7,916 bases of DNA from Oscillospiraceae bacterium. GTDB taxonomy: Bacteria > Bacillota_A > Clostridia > Oscillospirales > WRJC01. Shown piece by piece: positions 1 to 6,903 of the stretch; the stretch's first letter is position 1, and each line of letters opens with the position of its first letter. The notes under the pieces were generated by a model. It saw nothing but the letters and a program-made list of their open reading frames with translations, was not told where the DNA came from and made no database searches. The translations under genes and the position numbers were made by a program. Location of the stretch: positions 1 through 7,916 of the forward strand of contig WQXD01000172.1 of assembly GCA_009785015.1 (NCBI GenBank). The letters run 5' to 3'.

Positions 1-1483
1 CATATTGCAAAGTGCCGACGCCGCCCACGCTGTCGCGCAATCCGAACGCCGTGACCAATAACGCCGAACACCCCGCCACGCCGGCAAGCGTCATTACAAA
101 GCGCCGTTTATACCTGAATATATTTCGCGCTGTCACTTTCGCGAAAAAGCTGAAACGGTTCCATAAAAACGGTATTCGCTCAATCAGGACGCGCTTGCCG
201 GACGGCGGCGCCTTTGGGCGCATCAGATTGGCCGGAGAATCGGACATCGAATTTATACAGGTCCATAGCGTCACAAGCAAAACAACTCCAACCGACGATA
301 GAACGGCAATCAAGGCAATTCCCGCCGGGATGGGCGTGTCAACGGGCGGCATATCGTATAAATGCCCGTAAACGTCGGACAGTATGCGCGGAAACAAGTT
401 GCTCCCCACGATAACGCCCAGCGCTCCGCCGATACCGCTTGCGGCAAAAGCGTAGATCAGATATTTCATAATGATTGTAACAGAATGATATCCCAAAGCT
501 TTGTAAATCCCGATTTGCGTCCTGTGTTCCTCCACCATGCGCGACATTGTGGTAAGCGACACAAGCAACGCCACGAGAAAAAATATCAACGGAAAGACAT
601 ATCCGATTTTTTGCAGCCTGAACGTGTCCTGATAGTATGAATCATACGCCACGCCGTCCTTGCGGGTGAAGTAAAACCATTCGGGAGCCGGCGCGTATTC
701 CGTTTCCTGCCGCGCGCCGGCAAATTCGTCTGTTTTTGCCTGTATTTGGGCGTCGCCGATTTTTTGTACCTGTTTTTTCCACTCGTCGGCACAGTCGTAA
801 TAATCATCTGTCAGATTGTCCATATCCTGTGAGCCGTCCATGAGAATATATACGTCGGTATAGACGCCCAAATTATATGCTTCGGGGGCAAGATACAGAT
901 AGAAATTCAGCCTGCCGTCGCCGAGCGACGTGTTGCCGCGTTCCAGCGAGATAAAAAACGGTGAGGATACAACGCCGACAATGGTAAATTCATTGTTGCC
1001 GAATATATTGTAATAATAGTCCATGTTATCCAAACCCAGCCTGACAGTGCTGCCGATCTCATATTTTCCGTATTCCAAAAGTTCGCTTTCAACGGCGCAC
1101 TCTTTGTCATTTTGCGGCAGCCGTCCGTCCAATAATTCGATTTTGTTCAGTTCGCCGGGCAGCGCGTATGCGCGAAGCGTTCGCGATTCATTTTCAAAAT
1201 GAATATAAAGGTCATAAGCGTAAGCCGGCATAACGGTATGTACGCCCGGTAAATTTTGCAATGCGGTTATATCGCTCTCTTCAAAACCGACGGAAGATTT
1301 TATTTGTATATCGTAAAGACTGCGTTCTTTGTATGTTTTGTCCGCGACGGCTCTCATGTCGATTGACGTCGCCTGTATTCCCACAACAGCCATCGAGCCC
1401 AACGCCGCGATTACAAGAAGCGAAACAAACCGCCCCATCGTATTTTTGATCTCCCTTAAAATATCTTTAAAGTACGCGCCCAT
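1..1483 (-). CDS. FtsX-family ABC transporter permease (3' end outside window)
   Basis: This is the membrane subunit of an ABC exporter of the MacB/FtsX type (COG0577-like). The frame is open from the ATG at 1483 to the window edge, giving 494 visible residues and no stop, so the C-terminal part is missing. A first membrane helix lies at about residues 17-37. A large extracellular domain follows (about 40-290), with the pattern expected of a MacB periplasmic-core domain. Helices lie at about 293-313, 335-365 and 385-410. The FtsX core hallmark EEHRTQIGIYKALGY is at 318-332. After 'PANLMRPKAPP' (417-427) comes an amphipathic stretch, FAKVTARNIFRYKRRF, and a new helix at about 463-480. This is how the second half of long Firmicutes permeases begins. 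The start is chosen because it follows the ATPase stop by 4 bases and GAGTGGTG lies just upstream. The substrate is unknown; lipids, peptides or lipoproteins are all possible for this family. Confidence 0.9.
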   Translation of the reverse strand, partial: MGAYFKDILREIKNTMGRFVSLLVIAALGSMAVVGIQATSIDMRAVADKTYKERSLYDIQIKSSVGFEESDITALQNLPGVHTVMPAYAYDLYIHFENESRTLRAYALPGELNKIELLDGRLPQNDKECAVESELLEYGKYEIGSTVRLGLDNMDYYYNIFGNNEFTIVGVVSSPFFISLERGNTSLGDGRLNFYLYLAPEAYNLGVYTDVYILMDGSQDMDNLTDDYYDCADEWKKQVQKIGDAQIQAKTDEFAGARQETEYAPAPEWFYFTRKDGVAYDSYYQDTFRLQKIGYVFPLIFFLVALLVSLTTMSRMVEEHRTQIGIYKALGYHSVTIIMKYLIYAFAASGIGGALGVIVGSNLFPRILSDVYGHLYDMPPVDTPIPAGIALIAVLSSVGVVLLVTLWTCINSMSDSPANLMRPKAPPSGKRVLIERIPFLWNRFSFFAKVTARNIFRYKRRFVMTLAGVAGCSALLVTAFGLRDSVGGVGTLQY

Positions 1484-1487
1484 TTTT

Positions 1488-2195
1488 TCACCACTCAATC
1501 TTCGAAACCGGCAAGGGATTATCGTTGTCCGCCACGGATGAAACCTTTCCGCTCTTTATTTTTACCACTCTGTCAGCCATGGGCATAATAGCCGTATTGT
1601 GCGTGATGACGACAACCGTAACGCCCTTTTTTTGGCAAGTGTCCTGCAATAGCTGCAATACGCTTTTGCCGGTCTGATAATCCAGGGCGCCCGTGGGCTC
1701 ATCGCAGAGAAGCAGTTTCGGATTCTTCGACAATGCCCGCGCAATCGCCACGCGCTGCTGTTCGCCGCCGGACAACTGGGCGGGGAAATTATTCTGCCTG
1801 TGGCCCAGCCCGACCTCGCTTAAGACAGTCTGCGGGTCAAGCGCGTCTTTTCGGATTTGCATGCCGAGCTCCACGTTTTCCAATGCCGTGAGGTTCGGGA
1901 TAAGATTGTAGAATTGAAATACAAACCCCACGTCGTTGCGCCGGTATGCGCAAATATCGCGCTTTGACAGGCGCGTTATGTCGCGGCCGTCGACATAAAT
2001 TTCCCCCGCAGTGGCCGTGTCCATGCCGCCCAATATGTTCAGCACGGTGGTTTTGCCCGCGCCCGAAGGGCCGACGATGATGCTGAATTTCCCCTTATCG
2101 AGAGAAAAGGTTATGCCGTCTGCCGCCCTCACGGCAATTTGTCCGCTATGGTACTCCCGCACCACGTCTTTTAATTCGATATAGTTTTTTGCCAT
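1488..2195 (-). CDS. ABC transporter ATP-binding protein (MacB/LolD-type)
   Basis: This 235-residue nucleotide-binding subunit would power the adjacent FtsX-type permease by ATP hydrolysis at the inner face of the membrane. All canonical motifs are intact: Walker A GPSGAGKT (42-49), Q-loop glutamine Q94 in VFQFYN, signature [15 protein letters not shown] (141-155), Walker B LLLCDEP (161-167) with catalytic E166, D-loop ALD (170-172), and switch histidine H199 in VVITHN. The length is typical of the LolD/MacB-ATPase group (COG1136). The start at 2195 is preferred over an in-frame ATG at 2315. The protein then begins [10 protein letters not shown] as in the family, and a GGGGAG ribosome binding site lies 10 bases upstream. 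The 40 residues an upstream start would add are encoded by AT-rich intergenic DNA and look non-coding. The gene is translated just before the permease and surely belongs to the same operon. Confidence 0.96.
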   Translation of the reverse strand: MAKNYIELKDVVREYHSGQIAVRAADGITFSLDKGKFSIIVGPSGAGKTTVLNILGGMDTATAGEIYVDGRDITRLSKRDICAYRRNDVGFVFQFYNLIPNLTALENVELGMQIRKDALDPQTVLSEVGLGHRQNNFPAQLSGGEQQRVAIARALSKNPKLLLCDEPTGALDYQTGKSVLQLLQDTCQKKGVTVVVITHNTAIMPMADRVVKIKSGKVSSVADNDNPLPVSKIEW

Positions 2196-2205
2196 CTTGA
2201 TTTTT

Positions 2206-2211
2206 CTCCCC
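2206..2211 (-). promoter_or_regulatory. Ribosome binding site of the ABC ATPase
   Basis: GGGGAG on the minus strand ends 10 bases before the ATG at 2195. It decides that start over the upstream in-frame ATG at 2315, which would place this site inside the coding region. Confidence 0.7.
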
Positions 2212-2219
2212 GTTGATTT

Positions 2220-2236
2220 TCGATATATCGAGTATA
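2220..2236 (-). promoter_or_regulatory. Candidate extended -10 promoter with adjoining palindrome for the ABC operon
   Basis: On the minus strand, TATACT (2231-2236) is preceded by TGA, which makes an extended -10 element. No strong -35 is visible at 17 bases. Directly downstream, sharing one base with it, is the perfect 12-base palindrome TCGATATATCGA (2220-2231), which would cover the likely transcription start and could be an operator. The DNA here is AT-rich, so chance matches are easy. This is an alternative or a second promoter to the one at 2266-2294. Confidence 0.35.
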
Positions 2237-2265
2237 TCACAGAATTGTTTGCATTTTGTTTTAAA

Positions 2266-2294
2266 ATTATTGGAGAATTATTAATTGTCGTCAA
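2266..2294 (-). promoter_or_regulatory. Candidate sigma-A promoter for the ABC operon
   Basis: On the minus strand, TTGACG (2289-2294) is a five-of-six match to the -35 consensus. It is followed after exactly 17 bases by AATAAT (2266-2271), a five-of-six match to the -10 consensus. The transcript would start near 2259 and have a leader of roughly 60 bases before the ATPase ATG at 2195. Confidence 0.5.
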
Positions 2295-2341
2295 TTTATT
2301 TGAAACATTTGTCATTTTCGGAAAATTTTACAAATTTTGCA

Positions 2342-2370
2342 TTGAAGTTATTCTTGTAATATGATATCAT
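2342..2370 (+). promoter_or_regulatory. Candidate sigma-A promoter for the rightward operon
   Basis: TTGAAG (2342-2347) and TATCAT (2365-2370) are separated by 17 bases. An overlapping alternative, TTGCAT (2337-2342) with TATGAT (2360-2365), also has 17-base spacing. Either would start transcription a few bases before the ribosome binding site at 2391. It would drive the hydrolase gene and, given the tight packing, the four genes after it. Because the transcript starts near 2377, the ATG at 2380 is an unlikely translation start. Confidence 0.5.
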
Positions 2371-2384
2371 ATATGCCATATGAT
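2359..2384. repeat. Overlapping inverted repeats across the rightward -10 region
   Basis: The heptamer ATATGAT occurs at 2359-2365, inverted as ATCATAT at 2366-2372, and again in direct orientation at 2378-2384. The first two form a perfect 14-base palindrome, and the second and third form an inverted repeat with a 5-base loop. The block covers the -10 element and the probable start site, a place where a repressor would act. AT-rich composition weakens the case. Confidence 0.4.
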
Positions 2385-2390
2385 TTTATT

Positions 2391-2395
2391 GGGAG
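2391..2395 (+). promoter_or_regulatory. Ribosome binding site of the hydrolase gene
   Basis: GGGAG lies 8 bases before the ATG at 2404 and 11 before the ATG at 2407. The in-frame ATG at 2380 lies upstream of it and has no comparable site, so translation is assigned to 2404. Confidence 0.65.
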
Positions 2396-2403
2396 CGGAA
2401 TTA

Positions 2404-3063
2404 ATGATGAAAATAATCAACAGCGCCGAAGTATTGCCGAATATATTTGCCGTTTCAAACCGGCAGGTCAATTTTTATCTCGTGAAAGTGAATCGGAAAT
2501 ATATCGCTTTTGACGCGGGAGGCTCAAAGAAGATGTCCTTGAAGGAATTGGGCAAGCTGAATATAAAGCCCGAAGATATAACCGACGTGTTCCTCACCCA
2601 CACCGACAGCGACCATACCGCGGCAATCGGTTTGTTTTCCCGGGCGAAGATATACATATCCAAGCCGGAAAAACAAATAATAGACGGCAGGGTAAAAAGG
2701 GCGTTTTTCATGGATAACAAACTGGATTGTCCCCACGAAACGCTCGACGACGGCGAAACCGTTGATACAGACGGAGCGGGCATAAAATGTATGGTGACGC
2801 CCGGCCACACACCCGGTTCGGCGTGTTATATAATGGATGGCAAATATCTGTTTTCGGGCGATAATTTCGGTTTGAAAAACGGGAAGGCCACGCTTTTCAT
2901 TCCATTGTTCAATATGGACGGCAGCGAGCAGAAAAAAAGTATCGCCAAAATATCAGGGTTGCAAAATATAGAAGCCGTATTTACGGGACATCACGGATAC
3001 AGCGCAAACTTTGCCGGAGCTTTTGAAGATTGGCGGGGTGATTCCAAATTAAATGTCACGTAA
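2404..3063 (+). CDS. Metallo-beta-lactamase-fold hydrolase
   Basis: This 219-residue cytoplasmic protein has the metallo-beta-lactamase fold and no signal peptide. Visible metal-binding blocks are THTDSDH (65-71), TPGHTPG with H135 (132-138), SGDN with D153 (151-154), and TGHHG with H196/H197 (194-198). The first block reads H-T-D-S-D-H, so the usual second histidine of HxHxDH is an aspartate (D68), a variant that may change the first metal site. The fold covers thioesterases, lactonases, glyoxalase II-like and phosphodiesterase enzymes, and the substrate cannot be told from sequence. It is the first gene of the rightward operon. Its stop (3061-3063) overlaps a possible start of the next gene (ATG 3053), which suggests translational coupling. 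It may detoxify or recycle a thioester or ester linked to the acyltransfer genes that follow, but that is inference from position only. Confidence 0.9.
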   Translation: MMKIINSAEVLPNIFAVSNRQVNFYLVKVNRKYIAFDAGGSKKMSLKELGKLNIKPEDITDVFLTHTDSDHTAAIGLFSRAKIYISKPEKQIIDGRVKRAFFMDNKLDCPHETLDDGETVDTDGAGIKCMVTPGHTPGSACYIMDGKYLFSGDNFGLKNGKATLFIPLFNMDGSEQKKSIAKISGLQNIEAVFTGHHGYSANFAGAFEDWRGDSKLNVT

Positions 3064-3083
3064 AATTCGGCATATTTATCTGT
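3035..3083 (+). other. Probable true 5' end of the lipoprotein gene, with a frame discontinuity
   Basis: ATG 3053 overlaps the hydrolase stop and encodes MSRK, but in a different frame from the lipoprotein. If one A of the AAAA run (3062-3065) is skipped, the two frames join as MSRKFGIFICMAVSVLL, continuing to VLPAC. This is a textbook lipoprotein signal with a basic n-region, hydrophobic core and lipobox. A GGGGTG motif (3035-3040) lies 12 bases before ATG 3053. Without a shift, the lipoprotein frame is open back to a TGA at 3039. It then offers only ATT 3048 (7 bases after GGGGTG) as a rare start, giving IKCHVKFGIFICMAV. A sequencing indel, a real frameshift and a non-standard start are all compatible with the DNA. 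Confidence 0.5.
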
Positions 3084-5135
3084 ATGGCCGTATCGGTTCT
3101 GCTTGTTTTGCCGGCTTGTTCCAAACCGGCGCAAACGGAAGCTCATTTTGTAAAAATCATGGTGAATGTGCCCCTTGGGGCGGTATTGGAAAGCGAAAAC
3201 CCCGTATATGTAGACGCGGGCAAAACGGCGGAGTTTATATTAAAAATCGAAGAGGGTTTCAGGCTTGAAAACATAGAGACCATAGATTCGAAGGTAAACG
3301 CGCTGACCGGGGGCGGCAAAGACAGCGGCGCGTCTTATGAAAACGGAGTATTGCGCCTTGAAAACGCGCGTTATCCCTCTACGATCAGCTTGGACGTCCG
3401 CCCGCTGGCCAAATACAGATTTTTCATTGAAAACAACATAAAAATGGGGACTGTAAGCTGCGGCACGGAACAGGGCAGGATTGCAGGAGGCACTTTTATC
3501 ACTGCCATTGCCGAAGCTGCCGAAGACTGTGTTTTCATCGGCTGGTCAAAAACCGCGCCGCTGGCAAAAGGGGGGCAATTTCTTTCCTATTCACCCGAAT
3601 ACAGTTTCAATCTTGTCTCGGATATATTTCTGTATCCGAACTACCTGTCAAAAAACGCCCGGTATATAAAATACGACGCCAACGGGGGGACCGTGGCCGT
3701 TTCGGGGAAAGACAATCAAAATCAGCTTAGTATCGACACGCTGTATTACGAAATAAACACAAAGCATTATCCGTGCCCGAACGCTTTGGCCGATACGGGG
3801 ATATTTTCCCGCGAGGGGTACGCGCTGCTCGAATATAATACGAAACCGGACGGCAGCGGCGCCGCGATAGGCCTCGGGTCAAATGTCGGCATGATACCAA
3901 AGGCGGAAAGCGGGGAAAATGTGCTCGAATTATTCGCGCAGTGGGCAAAATATACCGATGCTTCTTTGTTTGAATATACACAGGCAGCCGAAAAAATAAC
4001 GATAACCGGATATCACGGAAATGAAGAAATGCTTGTGATACCCGAAGAAATCGGCGGCAAGCCCGTCGCCGCGATTGAAAACGGGGCGATAAGCGGCGGC
4101 GTCAAAACGTTGTTTCTGACCCGGAATATCGCATCGGTTGCATCAAAGGCCGTGACGGACTGTCCGGATTTGGAAACGCTTTATATTTCGGACAGTATCA
4201 CAAAAATGCAAAACGAGAGCATTTCAAAATGCCCCAGCCTCAAAAATTTCTATATAAACGCGGTGATGCCGCCCCGGTATTTTGCAAACCCCGGATGGGG
4301 GAGTTCCATAAAATACAAACGGCTCATAACCGCGCCGGGCAGACGGTTGGTCGTCATATCGGGGTCGAGTTCGGCTTTCGGATTGAATTCCCCGCTGCTG
4401 ACCGAATTGTTGAACGGCGAATATTCGGTTGTGAATTACGGCACCCATGCGGGATCCTGCGCGTTGTTGTTTCTCGAATTCACCGCCGGTCAGATAAGGG
4501 AAGGCGATATCGTCGTTATGGCGCCCGAACCGGTATGGGACAGCCAGCAGGGCGCAAACCGGCTTGACGCTCTGACCTTCCAGCTGTTGGAGGGGGCATA
4601 CGACGCTTTCCGCCATGTGGATATACGAAATTACGCGAACGTGTTCCCCGCTTTCGCGGACTACAATTCGACAAGGCGTCAAATGGGAGCGGGCAGCTAT
4701 GACGATTATATAACCGATGTAAATATATACGGCGACATACTCACAAACCAGGCGGATCATCCGGCGGACTATACCGCGGGGGGACAGTGGGTGTCATTTG
4801 CCGATATTCTCAATTCCGGCGGCGCCGCAAGGCTGAACCGGGTGAACGACGCGATTCTCTCAAAAGGGGGGCATTTGTATTGGAGCTGTTCGCCTGTGAA
4901 CCGGAATGCTTTGGTTGAGGGCGGGGATACGGAAAAGAGGCAGGCGGATTATATCGGCAATATAAAAAAATTGATCGATTTTCCCGTCATATCCGTGCCG
5001 GGGGATTATATTTTCCCCGGGAATTACTTTTCCGATACGGACCATCATCTCAACGATATCCATTCGGCGGACAGGACGATACAACTCGCCAAAGATTTAA
5101 AGGCGCAGTTTGAAGCGGAAGCGCGAAAACAGTAA
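3084..5135 (+). CDS. Surface lipoprotein: InlB-like and leucine-rich repeats fused to an SGNH-like domain
   Basis: This modular exported protein has 683 residues counted from ATG 3084. An LPAC lipobox (Cys12) suggests a lipid anchor outside the membrane. A beta-rich Ig-like region follows (about 20-108). Next come a divergent InlB B-repeat-like unit (about 110-187, with FIGWS) and a Listeria/Bacteroides-type Flg_new repeat (about 194-287, with YDANGG, REGY, DGSG and LFAQW). A BspA-like LRR_5 segment (about 295-392) contains VIPEEIGGKPVAAI and CPSLKNFYI. The C-terminal 260 residues are SGNH-like: GSS at 427-429 (probable nucleophile S429), NYG at 451-453, GDIVVMAPE at 474-482, and YFSDTDHHLND at 648-658 with D651 and H655. 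It would act on a surface polymer together with the MBOAT protein downstream. The 5' end is odd. From ATG 3084 the signal peptide lacks any basic residue and has no ribosome binding site, so the true start is probably upstream (see 3035-3083). The repeats are thought to be adhesive or targeting modules. Confidence 0.85.
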   Translation: MAVSVLLVLPACSKPAQTEAHFVKIMVNVPLGAVLESENPVYVDAGKTAEFILKIEEGFRLENIETIDSKVNALTGGGKDSGASYENGVLRLENARYPSTISLDVRPLAKYRFFIENNIKMGTVSCGTEQGRIAGGTFITAIAEAAEDCVFIGWSKTAPLAKGGQFLSYSPEYSFNLVSDIFLYPNYLSKNARYIKYDANGGTVAVSGKDNQNQLSIDTLYYEINTKHYPCPNALADTGIFSREGYALLEYNTKPDGSGAAIGLGSNVGMIPKAESGENVLELFAQWAKYTDASLFEYTQAAEKITITGYHGNEEMLVIPEEIGGKPVAAIENGAISGGVKTLFLTRNIASVASKAVTDCPDLETLYISDSITKMQNESISKCPSLKNFYINAVMPPRYFANPGWGSSIKYKRLITAPGRRLVVISGSSSAFGLNSPLLTELLNGEYSVVNYGTHAGSCALLFLEFTAGQIREGDIVVMAPEPVWDSQQGANRLDALTFQLLEGAYDAFRHVDIRNYANVFPAFADYNSTRRQMGAGSYDDYITDVNIYGDILTNQADHPADYTAGGQWVSFADILNSGGAARLNRVNDAILSKGGHLYWSCSPVNRNALVEGGDTEKRQADYIGNIKKLIDFPVISVPGDYIFPGNYFSDTDHHLNDIHSADRTIQLAKDLKAQFEAEARKQ

Positions 5136-5158
5136 AGGTTGAAAAAGGGGGAAATCCG

Positions 5159-5398
5159 GTGGCTTACAGCGCGTATTATATCCCCGCGGCGGTGCTGCTC
5201 GCTTGCGGCGCACTGTATATTCTGGAACACAAATCAAAAGGCGCAAAATGGGTTTACGGCATATCGGTTCTCGCCCTGCATATTTTTGTGATAATATATT
5301 TTTTATTTGCCGAACTCGGCATGGAAACATTGCTGTTGTTTTTGCTGGCGTCGTTCGCGCTGGCGATAAGCGTCGGGCGGCTGAAACCGAAAAAGTAG
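5159..5398 (+). CDS. Small membrane protein of unknown function
   Basis: This 79-residue protein is almost entirely membrane-embedded, with three likely helices at about residues 7-23, 33-51 and 55-72. A basic loop (KSKGAK) sits between the first two helices and the tail is basic (RLKPKK). The GTG start at 5159 is supported by a GGGGG run ending about 7 bases upstream. The gene sits 23 bases after the lipoprotein stop and 7 bases before the MBOAT start, so it is surely co-transcribed and probably co-translated with them. No family was recognised. Small membrane proteins do accompany MBOAT enzymes elsewhere, such as DltX with DltB, so an accessory role in the acyl-transfer complex is plausible. 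No DltX motif was seen, and the idea rests on position and topology alone. Confidence 0.75.
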   Translation: MAYSAYYIPAAVLLACGALYILEHKSKGAKWVYGISVLALHIFVIIYFLFAELGMETLLLFLLASFALAISVGRLKPKK

Positions 5399-5405
5399 GG
5401 AATGC

Positions 5406-6884
5406 ATGATATTCAATTCATTTCAATTTTTGATATTTTTCCCCGTTGTGCTGGCTGTGTATTATATACTGCCCTCGCAGAAATACCGCATCTGGTTTCT
5501 TTTGGCGGCGAGCTGTTATTTTTATATGTCGTTTATACCGGTATATGTGATCATACTCATCATCAGCGGGTTTGTGGATTATACCGGGTCCAATCTGATC
5601 GATAAATACAAAGACAACGCAAAAATCAAAAGACTGTGTTTTTTGGTGCCCATTGTCGTGGATCTTTTGCTGCTGGGTTATTTCAAATACGCGTATTTCA
5701 CTGCGGGTATAATAAATTTTTTCGGGTTGAAATTCGGCCTGGATCCGATTGTTTTGCCGAAGATAATTTTGCCGATAGGCATATCTTTTCATACATTCCA
5801 GGGCATCGGATATATGATAGATGTGTATAAGGGGAATGTACAGGTTGAAAAAAATCCCGTCATATATACGGTTTATCTGATGTTTTTCCCCCAGCTCGTC
5901 GCCGGCCCCATCGAAAGGCCCGACAATCTGCTGCCGCAGCTCAAAACCAAGCACAGCTTCAGGGCGGATAATTTCACCGAAGGCATAAAGCTCATACTGC
6001 GGGGATTTATAAAAAAGTTGGTTGTCGCCGATTTGACGGCCCGGTTTGTCAACGCGGTTTACAACAACCCCGAAAACGCGACCGGGCCGCTTGTAATCGC
6101 CGCCACGGTTTTGTTCGCTTTCCAGATTTACTGCGATTTTTCCGGCTATACGGACATTGCGGCGGGCTGCGCGCGCATGATGGGTATAAAATTGATAAAA
6201 AACTTCGACCGGCCGTACACCTCAAAAAGTATAAAAGAGTTCTGGTCGCGCTGGCATATCAGCCTTTCCGGCTGGTTCCGCGACTATCTCTACATACCGC
6301 TCGGCGGAAACCGCGTCCCCGTGCCGCGTTATCTGATGAATATAGCCGTGGTTTTTCTGTTGAGCGGTTTATGGCACGGCGCAGACTGGACTTTTATCAT
6401 ATGGGGCGCGCTCCACGCGTTTTATCAGATAGCGGGGTATCTGACCCGCGGCGCGCGCGAAAAAATATATGCCCGTCTCAAAATCGATTCCAAAGGCAGG
6501 CTCGCCGCGGCGTGGAAAAATATCTGTACTTTTATTTTGGTCGGTTTCGCGTGGATTTTTTTCAGGGCAAACGACGTCTCCGAACTCGGCATACTGCTCA
6601 ACCGCCTGTTTTTTTCATGGCCTTCCGGTTTGGGGCAGATTGCGGCTTCATTTGGCAGTATCGGTTACGGCGCGCCGCAAATCGCCGTCACGATATTGTC
6701 CGTCTATATCATAAGCGTGCTGGATTTTTTCCCCGGGGCGCTTTCAAGCGCCCAAAAACCAAACGGGAAACTGCATTTTCTGTATCTGAACAAATACGTT
6801 TTGGCCTTATGGATTATCGCGTTCGCGTGGCTGATACTGCTGGCCGGGGACGGAGCCGGCGCCTTTATATATTTCCAATTCTGA
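5406..6884 (+). CDS. MBOAT-family membrane O-acyltransferase (AlgI/DltB/PatA type)
   Basis: This is a polytopic 492-residue membrane protein of the MBOAT family (COG1696-like), the usual length for AlgI and PatA. It would take an acyl group, often acetyl, from a cytoplasmic donor and pass it through the membrane to an extracellular acceptor protein or glycan. Family blocks are all present: a hydrophobic start with FFPVVLAVYYILP (11-23), PIGISFHTFQ (123-132), FFPQLVAGPIER (160-171), YCDFSGYTDIAAG (242-254), FWSRWHISLSGWFRDYLYIP (279-298) and SGLWHGADW (320-328). H324 matches the invariant catalytic histidine, and H284 is the other conserved histidine. GFAWIFFRA (380-388) is also typical. A GGGA ribosome binding site lies just before ATG 5406. 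SGNH-like proteins are encoded on both sides, as expected for their extracellular partners. The family call is firm, but donor and substrate are not known. Confidence 0.96.
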   Translation: MIFNSFQFLIFFPVVLAVYYILPSQKYRIWFLLAASCYFYMSFIPVYVIILIISGFVDYTGSNLIDKYKDNAKIKRLCFLVPIVVDLLLLGYFKYAYFTAGIINFFGLKFGLDPIVLPKIILPIGISFHTFQGIGYMIDVYKGNVQVEKNPVIYTVYLMFFPQLVAGPIERPDNLLPQLKTKHSFRADNFTEGIKLILRGFIKKLVVADLTARFVNAVYNNPENATGPLVIAATVLFAFQIYCDFSGYTDIAAGCARMMGIKLIKNFDRPYTSKSIKEFWSRWHISLSGWFRDYLYIPLGGNRVPVPRYLMNIAVVFLLSGLWHGADWTFIIWGALHAFYQIAGYLTRGAREKIYARLKIDSKGRLAAAWKNICTFILVGFAWIFFRANDVSELGILLNRLFFSWPSGLGQIAASFGSIGYGAPQIAVTILSVYIISVLDFFPGALSSAQKPNGKLHFLYLNKYVLALWIIAFAWLILLAGDGAGAFIYFQF

Positions 6885-6903
6885 TCAATTCCGGAGAAAA
6901 TTT

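Noticed and set aside
12..640. Plus-strand open frames over the left edge
   Set aside because: The minus strand here encodes a continuous FtsX-type permease with the EEHRTQIGIYKALGY motif; the plus-strand products show no domain.
2196..2315. A 40-residue N-terminal extension of the ABC ATPase from an in-frame ATG at 2315
   Set aside because: The added residues are encoded by AT-rich intergenic DNA and match nothing in the family. They would cover the promoter candidates, and a good ribosome binding site precedes the ATG at 2195.
4224..4760. A 178-codon open frame on the minus strand inside the lipoprotein gene
   Set aside because: It lies wholly opposite a well-supported coding region with clear SGNH and LRR motifs, has no recognisable domain, and its composition is that of a reverse-frame shadow.
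5418..5954. A 178-codon open frame on the minus strand inside the MBOAT gene
   Set aside because: The opposite strand encodes conserved MBOAT blocks over this stretch, and the antisense product shows no domain. It is a shadow.
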